Part shown: positions 42,181 through 51,817 of the stretch, one piece after another
Position numbering within the stretch: the first letter of the stretch is position 1
How the letters are laid out: each line of letters opens with the position of its first letter
Assembly: GCA_029980465.1 (NCBI GenBank)
Contig: JARYIJ010000001.1
Coordinates: 2,491,501 to 2,555,500, forward strand
Reading direction: 5' to 3'
DNA length: 64,000 nucleotides
From: Pseudolabrys sp.
GTDB lineage: Bacteria; Pseudomonadota; Alphaproteobacteria; Rhizobiales; Xanthobacteraceae
Program-made: the position numbers and the translations under genes
Notes under the pieces: model-generated
What the model was told of the DNA's origin: nothing
The model's input: the letters and a program-made list of their open reading frames with translations, nothing else
The model's database searches: none

Positions 42181-42412
42181 CTGACAACTCCAGCTTGGGC
42201 GGCGTCGATCGAGCCTTGGCGCGCCGGGCGGGACATTGATCGCTGTCAACGCGATGCGCGATTTGCATGCTGCATTGCGCCAAAATGCGCAGGCGCGCCG
42301 CCGCCTGAAATTTCCTGACCGCGCCGGGTGCGACAACGAAATTGACCGCGAAAGGCCGGAGTGGGAGCCTTTTCGCGGGTTCCGGCATTTCGAGTCGGGA
42401 CTCGCCGCTCTA

Positions 42413-42418
42413 TATAAT
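42413..42418 (+). promoter_or_regulatory. Candidate -10 element in the 300-base divergent intergenic region
   Basis: The region 42181-42480 between the divergent PCMT fusion and IOR genes holds no supported gene. TATAAT at 42413-42418 (in CTATATAATGT) could be the -10 of the IOR promoter. A small palindrome, GAGTC GG GACTC (42392-42403), lies just upstream; both halves are GANTC sites, the CcrM methylation target. Confidence 0.4.
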
Positions 42419-42480
42419 GTCCAGATGGCGGCCTTTCTGCGTCGCCCGGACAGGGTCACGGGTCGCCTCACGAGTTGCGC

Positions 42481-45400
42481 ATGACACTCAACGCGGTCAG
42501 CCTCAACGACAAATACGACCTGACGAAAGACGAGATCTTCGTCACCGGCTATCAGGCGCTGATCCGCGCCTGCCTGATGCAGAAGGAATTCGACCGCCGC
42601 CACGGGCTCAACACCGCGGGCTACGTCACCGGCTATCGCGGCTCGCCGCTCGGCGGGCTCGACCAGCAGTTCATGCGCGCCGGCAAGCTGCTGGCGGCCG
42701 CCGACATCAAATTCCAGACCGGCCTCAACGAAGACCTCGCCGCCACAGCTTTGTGGGGCACGCAACAGGCCGAGCTGCGCGGCGAGGGCAAGTTCGATGG
42801 CGTGTTCGGCATGTGGTACGGCAAGGGCCCGGGCGTCGACCGCACCGGCGACGTGTTCCGCCACGCCAATCTCGCCGGCACCTCGAAGCACGGCGGCGTG
42901 CTCGCCCTGATGGGCGACGACCATACCGCGGAATCCTCGACCACCGCGCACCAGTCCGAATTCCATTTCGTCGACGTGATGATCCCGATCCTCAATCCGG
43001 CCGGGGTCCAGGAGTTCATGGATTACGCGCTGCACGGCTGGGCGATGTCGCGCTTCACCGGCACCTGGGTGGCGCTCAAGTGCATGCACGAGACGGTGGA
43101 GTCGACCGGCGTCGCCAACGGCTCGCTCGACCGCATCGATATCGTGACGCCCACCGGCTTCGCCATGCCGGACGGCGGCCTCAACATCCGTCTCACCGAT
43201 ACCTTCCTCGCGCAGGAAGCGCGGCTGCACGACTACAAGCGCGACGCGATGCTCGCCTTCATCGCCGCCAACAAGATCAACCGCATGGTCACGACGGGCG
43301 GCCGCGCCCCGAAGATCGGCATTGCGACCACCGGCAAGGCCTATCTCGACGTCCGCCAGGCCTTCCACGAGCTCGGCATCGACGAGGCCAAGTGCAACGA
43401 GCTCGGCATCCGACTGTTCAAGATCGGCTGCCCGTGGCCGATCAGCCGGCAGGACCTCGCCGATTTCGCGCAGGGCCTCGATCTCATCGTCGTGGTCGAG
43501 GAGAAGCGCTCGCTGATCGAGGTGCAGGTCCGCGAGGAGCTTTACGGCACCGCCAACCAGCCGGTCTGCATCGGCAAGAAGGACGAGCAGGGCAACTGGC
43601 TGTTCCCGGTCAAGGGCGCGCTCGATCCGAACGACATCGCCATCTGCATCGGCGAACGGCTGTTGCGCTACGGCGGCAACCCGGAGATCGCCGCCAACGT
43701 GTCGCGGCTCCGAAGCGCGCAGAAGGCGCTGGTCGAGACGGCCGACGTCTCCAACCGCATTCCGTATTTCTGCTCAGGCTGCCCGCACAACACCTCGACG
43801 CGCGTGCCGGAAGGCAGCCGCGCCTATGCCGGCATCGGCTGCCATTTCATGTCGCAGTGGATGGACCGCAAGACGCTCGGCTACACGCAGATGGGCGGCG
43901 AGGGCGCCAACTGGATCGGCGAGGCGCCGTTCTCGAAGCGCGATCACGTGTTCCAGAATCTGGGCGACGGCACCTACAACCACTCGGGATATCTCGCCAT
44001 CCGCGCCGCCATCGCCTCCGGCGTGACCATGACCTACAAGATCCTGTTCAACGACGCGGTGGCGATGACCGGCGGGCAGGCCAATGACGGCGGCCTCACC
44101 GTCGATCAGATCGCCCGGCAGGTCGCGGCCGAAGGCGTCAAGCGCGTGACGCTCGTCACCGACGAGCCGTGGAAATACCCGAAAGACACCGATTGGCCGC
44201 GCGGCATGACGATCCATCACCGCGACGAGCTCGACGCCGTGCAGCGCGAGCTGGCGACGGTGCCGGGCGTCTCGGTGCTGATCTACGACCAGACCTGCGC
44301 CGCCGAGAAGCGCCGCCGCAGGAAGCGCGGCGCTTTCCCCGACCCGCTCAAGCGCGTCGTCATCAACGATCTCGTCTGCGAAGGTTGCGGCGACTGCGGC
44401 GTCAAGTCGAACTGCGTCTCGGTGCAGCCGCTGCAGACCGAGTGGGGCCGCAAGCGCACCATCGACCAGTCGAGCTGCAACAAGGACTATTCCTGCCTCA
44501 ACGGCTTCTGCCCGTCTTTCGTGACGGTGCACGGCGCCAGGCTGCGCAAGAGCGAGGGCGTCGAGGCGCCGGCGTCATGGTCGCCGCTGCCACAGCCGGC
44601 GTTGCCGCTCGCCAACCATCCCTACAGCATCATCATCACCGGCGTCGGCGGCACCGGCGTGGTGACGATCGGCGCCGTGCTCGGCATGGCCGCGCATCTC
44701 GAGGGCAAGGGCGTCGGCATCATCGACATGGCCGGCCTCGCCCAGAAGGGCGGCGCGGTGTCGAGCCACATCCGCATCGCCAACACGCAGGACGACATCC
44801 ACGCCATCCGCGTCGCCTCGCAGGGCGCCGACCTCGTCATCGGCGGCGACATGGTCGTGGTCGGCACCAAGAAGGTGCTGAGCGCCGTGAAGCCCGGCAC
44901 CCGCATGGTGGTCAACACCGCGGAGATCCTGCCCGGCGATTTCACGCGCAACCCGGATTATTCGCTGCCGACCGAGCGGATCAGGCGCGCCATCGTCAAC
45001 ACCGCCGGCAAGGACAACAGCCATTTCGTCGACGCCAACCGGCTGGCGACGGCGCTGCTCGGCCAGTCGATCGGCGCCAACATGTTCATGCTGGGCTACG
45101 CCTATCAGCTCGGCGCGTTGCCGGTGTCGGCCGAGGCGATCGAGAAGGCGATCGAGATGAACGGCGAGGCGGTGGCGATGAACGTCGCCGCGTTCCGGTT
45201 CGGCCGCCGCGCCGCGGTCGATCCGTCGGCCATCGAGGCGCTGGTCAAGCCGGCGCCGGAGGCCGAGCGCGATTCGCTCAAGCTGTCGCAGTCGTTCGAC
45301 GAGATGGTGTCGCGCCGCGTCGCGTTCCTGACGAAATACCAGAACGCGCGTTATGCGGCGCGCTACAAGGCTTTGGTCGACACGGTGAAGGCGGCGGAGG

Positions 45401-45954
45401 CCGCGAAGGCGCCGGGCGAGTGCGCGCTCACCGAAACCGTCGCGCGCTATCTGTTCAAGCTGATGGCCTACAAGGACGAGTACGAGGTGGCGCGGCTCTA
45501 TACCGACAGCCACTTCATCAATCAGGTCAAGGCGAGCTTCGACGGCGACCTCCGGCTCGAATTCCATCTCGCGCCGCCGCTGCTGGCGCGGCGCGACCCG
45601 AAAACCGGCGAGGCGAAGAAGATGTCGTTCGGTCCGTGGATGCTGACGGCGTTCGGCGTCCTTGCCAAGTTCAAGGCTCTGCGCGGCACGCCATTCGACA
45701 TTTTCGGCTACAGCGACGAGCGCAAGACCGAACGCAGGTTGATCGCCGACTACGAGGCGACAATCGGCGAACTGATCGCCGCGCTTTCGCCCGCCAATCA
45801 CGGAACAGCCGTCGCTATCGCCGGTATACCAGAGAAGATCCGCGGCTACGGCCACGTCAAGGCGCGGCATCTCGCGGCCGCCCGGGCGGAGGAGGCGGCG
45901 CTGATCGAGCAATTCCGCCGCGGCGCCGCGCCCGTGCTCAAGGCCGCGGAGTAG
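42481..45954 (+). CDS. Indolepyruvate ferredoxin oxidoreductase family protein (fused alpha and beta)
   Basis: A 1157-residue fused 2-oxoacid:ferredoxin oxidoreductase that decarboxylates aryl- or branched-chain 2-oxoacids to acyl-CoA using thiamine diphosphate. The N-terminal half has the pyruvate:ferredoxin-type domain (GYRGSPLGGLDQ) and a ThDP segment near NDAVAMTGGQANDG (about 522-535). The iron-sulfur part around 628-685 holds CEGCGDCGVKSNC and further cysteines (SSCNKDYSCLNGFCP). The gamma-type domain starts near 715 (ITGVGGTGVVTIGAVLGMAA). Products would be aryl-acetyl-CoA esters, connecting to the nearby CoA ligases. ATG 42481 is preferred over TTG 42475. Confidence 0.94.
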   Translation: MTLNAVSLNDKYDLTKDEIFVTGYQALIRACLMQKEFDRRHGLNTAGYVTGYRGSPLGGLDQQFMRAGKLLAAADIKFQTGLNEDLAATALWGTQQAELRGEGKFDGVFGMWYGKGPGVDRTGDVFRHANLAGTSKHGGVLALMGDDHTAESSTTAHQSEFHFVDVMIPILNPAGVQEFMDYALHGWAMSRFTGTWVALKCMHETVESTGVANGSLDRIDIVTPTGFAMPDGGLNIRLTDTFLAQEARLHDYKRDAMLAFIAANKINRMVTTGGRAPKIGIATTGKAYLDVRQAFHELGIDEAKCNELGIRLFKIGCPWPISRQDLADFAQGLDLIVVVEEKRSLIEVQVREELYGTANQPVCIGKKDEQGNWLFPVKGALDPNDIAICIGERLLRYGGNPEIAANVSRLRSAQKALVETADVSNRIPYFCSGCPHNTSTRVPEGSRAYAGIGCHFMSQWMDRKTLGYTQMGGEGANWIGEAPFSKRDHVFQNLGDGTYNHSGYLAIRAAIASGVTMTYKILFNDAVAMTGGQANDGGLTVDQIARQVAAEGVKRVTLVTDEPWKYPKDTDWPRGMTIHHRDELDAVQRELATVPGVSVLIYDQTCAAEKRRRRKRGAFPDPLKRVVINDLVCEGCGDCGVKSNCVSVQPLQTEWGRKRTIDQSSCNKDYSCLNGFCPSFVTVHGARLRKSEGVEAPASWSPLPQPALPLANHPYSIIITGVGGTGVVTIGAVLGMAAHLEGKGVGIIDMAGLAQKGGAVSSHIRIANTQDDIHAIRVASQGADLVIGGDMVVVGTKKVLSAVKPGTRMVVNTAEILPGDFTRNPDYSLPTERIRRAIVNTAGKDNSHFVDANRLATALLGQSIGANMFMLGYAYQLGALPVSAEAIEKAIEMNGEAVAMNVAAFRFGRRAAVDPSAIEALVKPAPEAERDSLKLSQSFDEMVSRRVAFLTKYQNARYAARYKALVDTVKAAEAAKAPGECALTETVARYLFKLMAYKDEYEVARLYTDSHFINQVKASFDGDLRLEFHLAPPLLARRDPKTGEAKKMSFGPWMLTAFGVLAKFKALRGTPFDIFGYSDERKTERRLIADYEATIGELIAALSPANHGTAVAIAGIPEKIRGYGHVKARHLAAARAEEAALIEQFRRGAAPVLKAAE

Positions 45955-45985
45955 TTTTGCAGATGGTGTCGTGATAGAATAATTC

Positions 45986-46201
45986 ATGGTCAGAACGCTC
46001 GAAAAGGCAATTGCTGAGGTTGAGCAGCTGTCTGCGACAGATCAGGAGCAGATCGGCCAGAAGCTTCTCAGCCATGTCGAAAAGCTGAAGCGTCTGCGAG
46101 CCGATGTCGATCAGGGCATTGCTTCGCTCGACGCCGGCCTCGGTGTCGAAGTCGACATTGAAGAAGTCATCGCGCGAAAGAACAAGGCGCGTGGTGGCTA
46201 A
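45986..46201 (+). CDS. Probable antitoxin of a ParE/RelE-type module
   Basis: A 71-residue, mostly helical charged protein (LEKAIAEVEQLSATDQEQIGQKLL..., ending IEEVIARKNKARGG). It resembles small antitoxins of ParE-family operons: an N-terminal dimer/DNA-binding helix pair followed by an acidic toxin-binding tail near residues 50-63. It overlaps the toxin start by about 8 bases. AT-richer than neighbours. Confidence 0.75.
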   Translation: MVRTLEKAIAEVEQLSATDQEQIGQKLLSHVEKLKRLRADVDQGIASLDAGLGVEVDIEEVIARKNKARGG

Positions 46202-46505
46202 AGGGCCGGCCATTTGGTCGCCCGAAGCGCTGACTGACATCGAAAACATCTGGGATTATTACGCCGGCACGGCGGGAACGAGCGTTGCTGACCGGCTCTT
46301 GCGGGATATTGGGCGCTCGATCGGATTGCTCGAAGACTTCCCAATGGCTGGCCGTGTCCGCGACGAGATCAGGCCGGGGCTGCGATCGATAGTCTCCGGG
46401 CCACACCTCGTTTTTTACCGCGTGCCGGAACAACGGCCATTGATCGTTCGAATCCTCGACGGACGGCGCGACATAGAAGAAATGCTTGCGGACACCCCGG
46501 ATTAG
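46194..46505 (+). CDS. ParE/RelE-superfamily toxin
   Basis: A toxin of about 103 residues: IWSPEALTDIENIWDYYA near the N-terminus, DFPMAGRVRDEIRPGLRSIVSGPHLVFYRV in the middle (key R/Y residues) and VRILDGRRDIEEML at the end, a complete ParE-like pattern. ParE proteins poison DNA gyrase and relatives cut mRNA; which applies is unclear. A GTG start is required: 46194 has AAGG 6 bases upstream, while 46191 has only 3 bases of spacing. The open frame from 46104 lies inside the antitoxin gene and is rejected as the start. Confidence 0.85.
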   Translation: MAKGPAIWSPEALTDIENIWDYYAGTAGTSVADRLLRDIGRSIGLLEDFPMAGRVRDEIRPGLRSIVSGPHLVFYRVPEQRPLIVRILDGRRDIEEMLADTPD

Positions 46506-46627
46506 TAAAGTAGCCGTACGTGAGGCTTGACCGCGGTTTCGCAGTGTTTTCATATCCGGCATCAAGACCGCCACAAGGCGGCGAGGGGTTTCGCGGCATG
46601 CCGCGGGCATTGGGAGGAGACAAAGCC

Positions 46628-48601
46628 GTGGCGGATAACGCCGCCGGCGTGGCGGATACATTTCCAAAGCTGTTGTTGCGCAATGCCGAGCGATTCCGGT
46701 CGCTGCCGGCGATGCGCCACAAGGACCTCGGCATCTGGTTCACCTGGACCTGGGCGCAGATGCGCGACGAGGTGCGCGCCTTTTCCGTCGGCCTGATGGA
46801 GCTCGGCCTCAGGCGCGGCGACAAGATCGCGATCATCGGCAAGAACAAGCCCCGGTTGTACTGGGCGATGTGCGCCGCGCAGGCGCTCGGCGCAGTGCCG
46901 GTGCCGATCTATGCCGACTCGGTCGCCGACGAGATGGCCTACGTCATCGAGCACTCCGAGGCGACCTTCGCGATCGCCGAGGACCAGGAGCAGGTCGACA
47001 AGCTGCTGTCGATCGCCGACCGGCTCACCCACATCCGCATGACGCTCTATGACGAGCTGCGCGGGCTGCGCGACTACGATCATGCGCACATGATGTCGAT
47101 CGACGACGTGCAGAAGATCGGCCGCGACAAGCTCGCGTCCGATCCCGGCGCGCTGGCGCAGTGGCAGGCCGAGGTCGACAAGGGCTCGGCCTCCGACCTC
47201 GCGATCATCCTCTATACCTCGGGCACGACCGGCCGCCCGAAGGGCGTCATGCTGAGCAACGCCAACGTGATGATCTCCGCCGACAACGGCAACAAGTTCG
47301 ACAACCTGACCGAGAAGGACAGCGTCATCGCCTATCTGCCGATCGCCTGGGTCGGCGATCATATCTTCTCGTATGCGCAGTCCTACATGGCCGGCTACTG
47401 CGTGAGCTGCCCGGAAGCGGCCGAGACCGTGACCGAGGATCGCCGCGAGATCGGCACCACCTATGCCTTCGCGCCGCCGCGCATCTACGAGAACCTGATC
47501 ACGCTGACGATGGTGCGCATGGCCGACGCCAGCCGCCTCAAGAAAGCGATGTTCGATTACTTCATCGAGCACGCGCGCAAATGGGGCGAGAAGATCCTCA
47601 ACAAGGAGCCGGTGCCGCTCGGCGCGCGCATCATCTACGGGCTCGGCGAGTTTCTGGTGTACGGGCCGCTCAAGAACCGGTTCGGCATTTCCAAGGTGCG
47701 GATCGGCTACACCGCCGGCGAGGCGATCGGCCCCGAGATTTTCCGCTTCTTCCGCTCGCTCGGCATCAACCTGAAGCAGCTCTACGGCCAGACCGAAGCG
47801 TCGGTCTACATCACCGCGCAGCCGGACGGCGAGATTTACGCCGACACGGTCGGCAAGCCAAACATCGACGTCGAGGTGAAGGTGTCGCCAGACGGCGAGG
47901 TGCTGTTCCGCTCGCCGGGCGTGTTCCAGGGCTATTACAAGGACCCTGAAAAGACCGCCGAAGTGAAGACGCCGGACGGCTGGGTCCACACCGGCGACGC
48001 CGGCTTCATGGACGAGAAGTCTGGGCACCTGAAGATCATCGATCGCGCCAAGGACGTCGGCCGCCTCAACGACGGCACGCTGTTCGCGCCGAAATACATC
48101 GAGAACAAGCTCAAGTTTTTCCCGAACATCCGCGAGGCGGTGGCTTACGGCGACAAGCGCGACTTCGTCTGCGTGATGCTCAACATCGACCTCACGGCGG
48201 TGAGCTCGTGGGCCGAGCGCAACGGCGTCGTCTATGCGTCGTATCAGGAGCTCGCCAGTCACCCGCGCGTCTACGACCTGCTGCGCGGCCACGTCGAGGA
48301 GGTGAACCGCTCGCTCGCCGAAGAGAAGGTGATGGCGGGCGCCCAGATCAGGCGCTTCCTGATCTTGCACAAGGAGCTCGATGCCGACGACGGCGAGCTC
48401 ACCCGCACGCTCAAGGTCCGCCGCGGCTTCATCGCCGACCGTTACGAGCCGCTGATCAAGGGCCTCTATGAAGGCGCCAGCGAGGTCGACATCGCCACCG
48501 AGGTGACGTTCGAGGATGGCCGCAAGGGCACGCTCGGCGCCCGCGTCAGGATCGCAGACGTGATGCCGATGCCGGCGGCGCCGATGGAGAAGGCGGCATG
48601 A
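46628..48601 (+). CDS. AMP-forming acyl-CoA synthetase (long-chain/aromatic acid CoA ligase)
   Basis: A 657-residue adenylate-forming enzyme converting a carboxylic acid to its CoA thioester. The AMP-binding signature IILYTSGTTGRPKGV is near 194-208, LKQLYGQTEASVYI near 380-393, and HTGDAGFMDEKSGHLKIIDR (455-475, in part) precedes the C-terminal domain. It resembles the FadD15-like synthetases found at the head of liv-type clusters. The GTG start 8 bases after GGGAGGAG is preferred over in-frame ATGs further up. Its stop overlaps the livG start (ATGA), so it belongs to the transporter operon. Confidence 0.93.
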   Translation: MADNAAGVADTFPKLLLRNAERFRSLPAMRHKDLGIWFTWTWAQMRDEVRAFSVGLMELGLRRGDKIAIIGKNKPRLYWAMCAAQALGAVPVPIYADSVADEMAYVIEHSEATFAIAEDQEQVDKLLSIADRLTHIRMTLYDELRGLRDYDHAHMMSIDDVQKIGRDKLASDPGALAQWQAEVDKGSASDLAIILYTSGTTGRPKGVMLSNANVMISADNGNKFDNLTEKDSVIAYLPIAWVGDHIFSYAQSYMAGYCVSCPEAAETVTEDRREIGTTYAFAPPRIYENLITLTMVRMADASRLKKAMFDYFIEHARKWGEKILNKEPVPLGARIIYGLGEFLVYGPLKNRFGISKVRIGYTAGEAIGPEIFRFFRSLGINLKQLYGQTEASVYITAQPDGEIYADTVGKPNIDVEVKVSPDGEVLFRSPGVFQGYYKDPEKTAEVKTPDGWVHTGDAGFMDEKSGHLKIIDRAKDVGRLNDGTLFAPKYIENKLKFFPNIREAVAYGDKRDFVCVMLNIDLTAVSSWAERNGVVYASYQELASHPRVYDLLRGHVEEVNRSLAEEKVMAGAQIRRFLILHKELDADDGELTRTLKVRRGFIADRYEPLIKGLYEGASEVDIATEVTFEDGRKGTLGARVRIADVMPMPAAPMEKAA

Positions 48602-49398
48602 GGGCGCCTGGCGGACCGGACGCCAGGATCGGCGACGTTCTGCTCTCGGTCGAGAATGTGTCGCTGTCGTTCGGCGGCGTGAAAGCGATCAGCGACGTCT
48701 CGCTCGACATCCGCAAGGGCGAGATCAGGGCGATCATCGGCCCGAATGGCGCCGGCAAGACGTCGATGCTCAACGTCATCAACGGCTTCTACACGCCGCA
48801 GCGGGGCCGCATCACCTTCAGGGGCCAGACCCGCTCGAAAATGCGTCCGCACGAGGCGGCGGAGGGCGGCATCGCCCGCACCTTCCAGAACGTCGCGCTG
48901 TTCCGCGGCATGAGCGCGCTCGACAACATCATGGCCGGCCGCACGCTCAAGATGCACAAGAACCTGTTCTGGCAGTTGCTGCGCTGGGGCCCGGCGATGG
49001 CCGAGGAGGTCGCGCACCGCCGTGAGGTCGAGGAGATCATCGACTTCCTCAAGATCCAGGACATCCGTCGCGTTCCGGTCGGGCGGCTGCCTTACGGGCT
49101 GCAGAAACGCGTCGAGCTCGGCCGCGCGCTGGCGATGGAGCCCGATCTGCTGCTGCTCGACGAGCCGATGGCCGGCATGAACCTCGAGGAGAAGGAGGAC
49201 ATGTCGCGCTACATCCTCGACGCCAACGAGCACTTCGGCACGACGATCGCGCTGATCGAGCACGACATGGGCGTGGTGATGGATTTGTCGGACCGCGTCG
49301 TGGTGCTCGATCACGGCATCAAGATCGCCGACGGCACGCCGGCCGAGGTCAAGAACGACCAGGCGGTGATCGACGCCTATCTCGGCGTGGCGCATTGA
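48598..49398 (+). CDS. livG: Branched-chain/aromatic acid ABC transporter ATPase, LivG-like
   Basis: A 266-residue ATPase. Walker A GPNGAGKT is near 46-53, IARTFQNVALFRGMSALDNI follows the LivG pattern, the signature region is PYGLQKRVELGRAL (a degenerate LSGGQ normal for LivG), Walker B is LLLLDEPMAGMN and the H-loop IEHDMG. It works with LivF as the heterodimeric motor of a hydrophobic/aromatic acid importer. Coupled to the CoA ligase upstream by ATGA. Confidence 0.93.
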   Translation: MRAPGGPDARIGDVLLSVENVSLSFGGVKAISDVSLDIRKGEIRAIIGPNGAGKTSMLNVINGFYTPQRGRITFRGQTRSKMRPHEAAEGGIARTFQNVALFRGMSALDNIMAGRTLKMHKNLFWQLLRWGPAMAEEVAHRREVEEIIDFLKIQDIRRVPVGRLPYGLQKRVELGRALAMEPDLLLLDEPMAGMNLEEKEDMSRYILDANEHFGTTIALIEHDMGVVMDLSDRVVVLDHGIKIADGTPAEVKNDQAVIDAYLGVAH

Positions 49399-49441
49399 GG
49401 GTAGCTATATGTTGTGCCGGGTGCCGCAGCAAGCTCGCTTT

Positions 49442-49561
49442 ACCTCCCCCCTTGTGGGGGAGGTCGGATCGCGAAGCGATCCGGGAGGGGGGTATCTGCC
49501 GGGCTCGATAACTCATCCACGACGACCCCCCTCCCTAACCCTTCCCCACAAGGGGGGAGGG
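49442..49561. repeat. Palindromic repeat, family G, inside the liv operon
   Basis: ACCTCCCCCCTTGTGGGGGA at the left is inverted as TTCCCCACAAGGGGGGAGG at the right, with a small GATCGCGAAGCGATC hairpin inside. It occupies the 210-base gap between livG and livH. Confidence 0.85.
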
Positions 49562-49608
49562 AACACGCCGTGCATGTGGAGAAGCAGCGGCCGGCAGGGA
49601 GCGCCCTG

Positions 49609-50565
49609 ATGCACTTCCTCTACCTGATCTTCATCGATCCCTTCGTGCAGATGGCGCAGGCACCGGACCTCTTGGCGCAGACGCTGTGGGAGGGCCTCGT
49701 CTCGGGCATGCTGTACGCGCTGATCGCGCTCGGCTTCGTGCTGATCTTCAAGGCTTCCGGCGTGTTCAACTTCGCCCAGGGCATCATGGTGGTGTTCGCC
49801 GCGCTGACCCTGGTCGGCCTCTACGAGGCCGGCGTGCCGGCCTTCCTGGCGCTGGCGCTGGCGATCGTCGTCATGTTTATCCTCGCCTTCGTCGTCGAGC
49901 GGAGCGTGCTGCGGCCGCTGGTCGGCCAGCCCGATATCATCCTGTTCATGGCGACGTTCGGCATCACCTATTTCCTCATCGGCTTCGGCGAGATCGTGTT
50001 CGGCGGCGATCCCAAGGTCATGATCACCGCGCCGCTCTACCTGCCGAAAGGCGCCATCACCTACCATACGCTCGGCGGCATGGTGCAGTTGCAGAAGATC
50101 GACATCGCCGCCGCCGTCATCGCCTCGCTGATGGTGGCCGGCCTCGCCATATTCTTCTCCAGGACGCGCATCGGGCGGGCGTTGCGCGCCGTCGCCGACA
50201 GCCACGAGGCGGCGCTGTCGGTCGGCATCTCGCTTGAGCAGATCTGGGTCATCGTCTGGTTCGCCGCCGGCCTCGTCGCGCTGGTGACCGGCATTTTCTG
50301 GGGCGCGCGCTCGGACGTGTCCTTCGCGCTCGAGGTGATCGCGCTCAAGGCGCTGCCGGTGCTCATTCTCGGCGGCTTCACCTCGATCCCCGGCGCCATC
50401 GTCGGCGGCCTGATCATCGGCCTCGGCGAGAAGATCGTCGAGTTCTACTGGGGGCCACTGGTCGGCGGCGGGACGGACGCCTGGTTCGCCTACGTGATCG
50501 CGCTGCTGTTCCTGCTGTTCCGGCCGCAGGGCCTGTTCGGCGAACGCATTATCGAGCGGATATGA
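49609..50565 (+). CDS. livH: Branched-chain/aromatic acid ABC transporter permease, LivH-like
   Basis: A 318-residue membrane protein with about eight hydrophobic segments. LivH traits include GLVSGMLYALIALGFVLIFK near 29-48, NFAQGIMVVFAAL, the EAA-like loop GRALRAVADSHEAALSVGI near 189-207 and GGFTSIPGAIVGGLIIGLGE. It forms the channel with LivM. The ATG follows GGGAG by 8 bases. The open frame extending upstream to 49414 runs through the repeat and is not used. Confidence 0.93.
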   Translation: MHFLYLIFIDPFVQMAQAPDLLAQTLWEGLVSGMLYALIALGFVLIFKASGVFNFAQGIMVVFAALTLVGLYEAGVPAFLALALAIVVMFILAFVVERSVLRPLVGQPDIILFMATFGITYFLIGFGEIVFGGDPKVMITAPLYLPKGAITYHTLGGMVQLQKIDIAAAVIASLMVAGLAIFFSRTRIGRALRAVADSHEAALSVGISLEQIWVIVWFAAGLVALVTGIFWGARSDVSFALEVIALKALPVLILGGFTSIPGAIVGGLIIGLGEKIVEFYWGPLVGGGTDAWFAYVIALLFLLFRPQGLFGERIIERI

Positions 50566-50607
50566 GCATGCTGTCGCAGCCGACAACTCTCAGTCATTGG
50601 TGATGTG

Positions 50608-51684
50608 ATGCTGTATCGCGAGACCGGGCAGTTCAAGACGACCTATCAGTCCGACTCGGCGATCTTTCCGATTCTGCAGGACCGGATCGGCCTCGCCGTC
50701 ATTCTGGCGGTCGCGTTCATCGCCATCCCGGCGACCCGCAACGATTTCATCATCAACGCGGTCATGACGCCGTTCCTGATCTTCGCGCTGGCGTCGATCG
50801 GGCTGAACATCCTGACCGGCTACACCGGCCTGCTGTCGCTCGGCACCGGCGCGTTCATGGGGGTCGGCGCCTATGCCTGCTACAAGCTCACCACGATCTT
50901 CCCGCAGGTGAACATTCTGGTCTGGGTCGTCGCCTCGGGGTTCTTCTCGGCGGCGGTCGGCGTCCTGTTCGGGCTGCCGTCGCTGCGCATCAAGGGCTTC
51001 TACCTGGCCATTGCCACGCTGGCGGCGCAGTTCTTTCTCGAGTGGTGCTTCATCCGCGTCCCGTGGCTCTACAATTACAACGTCTCCGGCGCGATCGAGG
51101 TGCCGCAGCGCGAGCTGTTCGGTATCATCGTCACCGGCCCGCGCGCCACGTCCGAGACGCGCTACTACATCGTGCTCACGCTCGTCGTGGTGCTGACCTG
51201 GCTCGCCTCCAATCTCGTGCACGGCCGCATCGGGCGCATGTGGATGGCGGTGCGCGACATGGACCTTGCCGCCGAGCTGATGGGCATCCGGCTGCTGCCG
51301 ACCAAGCTGCTCGCCTTCGCGGTGTCGTCGTTCTACTGCGGCGTGGCCGGCGCGCTGATGGTGTTCCTCTGGTACGGCGGCGCCGAAGCCAGCGTGTTCG
51401 GCATCAATCAGAGCTTCACCATCCTGTTCATGGTCATCATCGGCGGCCTCGGCAGCATGATCGGCTCGTTCATGGGCGCCGCCCTCATCTTCATCCTGCC
51501 GATTCTGCTGCGCTTTGTGCCGGAATCGCTGGGGCTGCCCCTGCAATCGGCCACGGTCGAGCAGCTGTCCTTCATGATCGTCGGCGCCATGATCATCGTC
51601 ATCCTGATCGTCGAGCCGGCCGGCCTGGCGCGGCTCTGGCAGATCACCAAGCAGAAATTGAGGGTGTGGCCGTTCCCTTATTAA
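50608..51684 (+). CDS. livM: Branched-chain/aromatic acid ABC transporter permease, LivM-like
   Basis: A 358-residue membrane protein with about nine hydrophobic segments. NILTGYTGLLSLGTGAFMGVGAYA near 68-91 (first part quoted) and GRIGRMWMAVRDMDLAAELM near 209-228 (the loop contacting the ATPases) are LivM hallmarks; GGLGSMIGSFMGAALI follows. It has a longer N-terminus than many LivM proteins. GTG 50605 is an alternative start one codon earlier. It pairs with LivH. Confidence 0.93.
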   Translation: MLYRETGQFKTTYQSDSAIFPILQDRIGLAVILAVAFIAIPATRNDFIINAVMTPFLIFALASIGLNILTGYTGLLSLGTGAFMGVGAYACYKLTTIFPQVNILVWVVASGFFSAAVGVLFGLPSLRIKGFYLAIATLAAQFFLEWCFIRVPWLYNYNVSGAIEVPQRELFGIIVTGPRATSETRYYIVLTLVVVLTWLASNLVHGRIGRMWMAVRDMDLAAELMGIRLLPTKLLAFAVSSFYCGVAGALMVFLWYGGAEASVFGINQSFTILFMVIIGGLGSMIGSFMGAALIFILPILLRFVPESLGLPLQSATVEQLSFMIVGAMIIVILIVEPAGLARLWQITKQKLRVWPFPY

Positions 51685-51817
51685 TGAGGCAAGATAACCG
51701 TAATTTCCCGCCGCGGCGGCTGCCGCGGATGCGAAATCGCCCCGGGCCGGGTAACGCACGGGGCGAAATACAAGACCAGAGGCGCGCCACCACGGCGTGA
51801 ACCAAAGGGAGAGGAAC

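Noticed and set aside
42181..43368. 400-codon upstream extension of the PCMT fusion frame on the minus strand
   Set aside because: It is antisense to the well-supported IOR gene; the ATG at 42180 has a good SD and gives the normal PCMT N-terminus.
46447..46461. GTTCGAATCCTCGAC resembling a tRNA T-arm
   Set aside because: It lies within the ParE-like toxin gene, and no acceptor stem or anticodon arm can be built around it. No tRNA was found elsewhere.
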